A DNA stretch of 53,915 bases from Thraustochytrium sp. TN22. Taxonomy: Eukaryota > Sar > Bigyra > Thraustochytrida > Thraustochytriidae. The stretch is from assembly GCA_013306675.1 (NCBI GenBank), contig JABLUY010000250.1, positions 1-53,915 on the forward strand. The letters are read 5' to 3'. The notes beneath the pieces were generated by a model. The model did not search any database and was not told where the DNA came from. It saw only the letters and a list, made by a program, of their open reading frames with translations. A program made the position numbers and the translations under genes. Below are positions 53,210 through 53,915 of the stretch, one piece after another. Positions within the stretch are counted from its first letter, which is position 1; each line of letters opens with the position of its first letter.

Positions 53210-53915
53210 CGCGCCGCGCGCGCCGCCGCCGCCCGCGCCCGCGCGCGCGCCCGCGCCCGCGCGCCGCTGCTTGATTGCCGCGCCGCGCCTTGCCTCGCCG
53301 CGCACAGCTCAGGCCGCTGCGCCTCGCCTCGCCCCGCCCCGCCCCGCCCCGCCCGCCCGCCCTCCCTCCTGCCGCGCCGCGCGCTCGCTGCGGGACTGCC
53401 GCCGCGCTGCTGCTCGCGCGCCTGCTCGCGCGCGCCGGGAAGCCCGTTCGCCGCGCCCCGCCGCGCCGCGCGCTCTGCTCGGGGGGCGGCCGGCTGGGCT
53501 GGGCTGTCGTCTCGCCTCGCCTCGCCGTGCCGACTTGCCTGGCTGCTTTCTGAGCAAGTTTCGCTGTTTCAAGCCCAAGTTCTTCTCTTCTCTTCTCTGC
53601 CCTGACTCCCAGTCTGCGGGCGCGAGAGCCGCGCTGGCCTGGATGTGGCCGTTCGGCGGCGCGGCGGCCTCGCGACGGCGCGCGGCGGGCGGCGGCGGCG
53701 CGGCGCGGAGGGGCGCGGCGAGGCGAGGCCCGGCCCAGCCCAGCCCGGCCCGTTGCGCTCTGCCGGCAGCGGCGCGCGAGGCGCGGCGGCGGCGCAGGCG
53801 GCGCAGCGTGCGCCGGCGGCCAACTGTCAGTCAGTGAGTGAGGCGCGGAAGCCGAGTCAGTCACGTGCTCGGCGCTTCCGCCGGATCAGGTCCCGTTTCG
53901 GCCAAACCGACGAGT
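53210..53915. other. Right-edge region, promoter and possible start of a truncated gene
   Basis: Very GC-rich (long CGCGCC and CCCGCC blocks), upstream of the minus-strand gene. On the plus strand a strong polypyrimidine tract (about 53578-53605) ends in CCCAG at 53612 and is followed by an ATG at 53643 (MWPFGGAAASRRR). That frame stops at 53837 unless spliced. This could be the 5' end of a divergent gene cut by the window edge, but the evidence is thin. Confidence 0.3.

Noticed and set aside
52809-53837. 342-codon plus-strand open frame at the right edge
   Set aside because: Antisense to the repeat protein, then pure Ala/Arg/Pro filler. Only the short part from ATG 53643 is kept as a weak possibility.
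1-53915. CRISPR arrays, tRNA or rRNA genes, transposons, viral relics
   Set aside because: I read for regularly spaced repeats, tRNA T-loop motifs, terminal repeats and reverse transcriptase, transposase or capsid motifs in the translated frames and saw none. A tRNA or covariance-model scan was not possible here, so small RNA genes may be missed.

Overview
The window reads as nuclear DNA of a GC-rich, gene-dense, intron-poor eukaryotic microbe. The best guess is a thraustochytrid-type stramenopile (Labyrinthulea). This is inference from gene style: single-exon genes up to 11.3 kb, a CFAP54 gene that implies a flagellated stage, arrays of C-x4-C-x9-C-x2-H fingers of a kind common in stramenopile proteins, and membrane-anchored heme peroxidases. 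No rRNA, tRNA, CRISPR array, transposon or viral relic was recognised.

I support 14 protein genes. Left part: a 3R-MYB regulator (+), a giant CFAP54 axonemal protein (-), two tandem membrane-anchored plant-type heme peroxidases (+), a Treslin/TICRR-like replication initiator (+), and a protein with F-x-P-x-I repeats (-). Middle: monodehydroascorbate reductase (+), GPN3 GTPase (-), an 11-finger Cys/His array protein (-), and two secreted GH114 + von Willebrand A proteins (-), one with a duplicated GH114 domain. A roughly 4 kb stretch without a recognisable gene follows. Right part: a VPS13 bridge-like lipid transfer protein with a C-terminal PDZ-like domain (+), NHP2 of the H/ACA snoRNP (-), and an unrecognised protein with two related 29-residue repeats (-).

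There is no operon logic, but some genes fit together. The peroxidases and monodehydroascorbate reductase could belong to peroxide and ascorbate metabolism. CFAP54 points to zoospore flagella. MYB, Treslin, GPN3 and NHP2 are housekeeping or cell-cycle functions. The GH114 pair looks like a local, recently duplicated family of secreted polysaccharide-active proteins.

Most striking items: GPN3 appears to have its start codon alone at the end of exon 1, with a 238-bp intron before the second codon; the GH114-vWA pair with different linker minisatellites; a Treslin homologue with a dense tail of S/T-P sites; and a VPS13 ending in a PDZ-like domain. Many frames are open only because the DNA is so GC-rich. 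Where an open frame starts upstream of any ATG, I moved the start to the ATG that fits the protein family.
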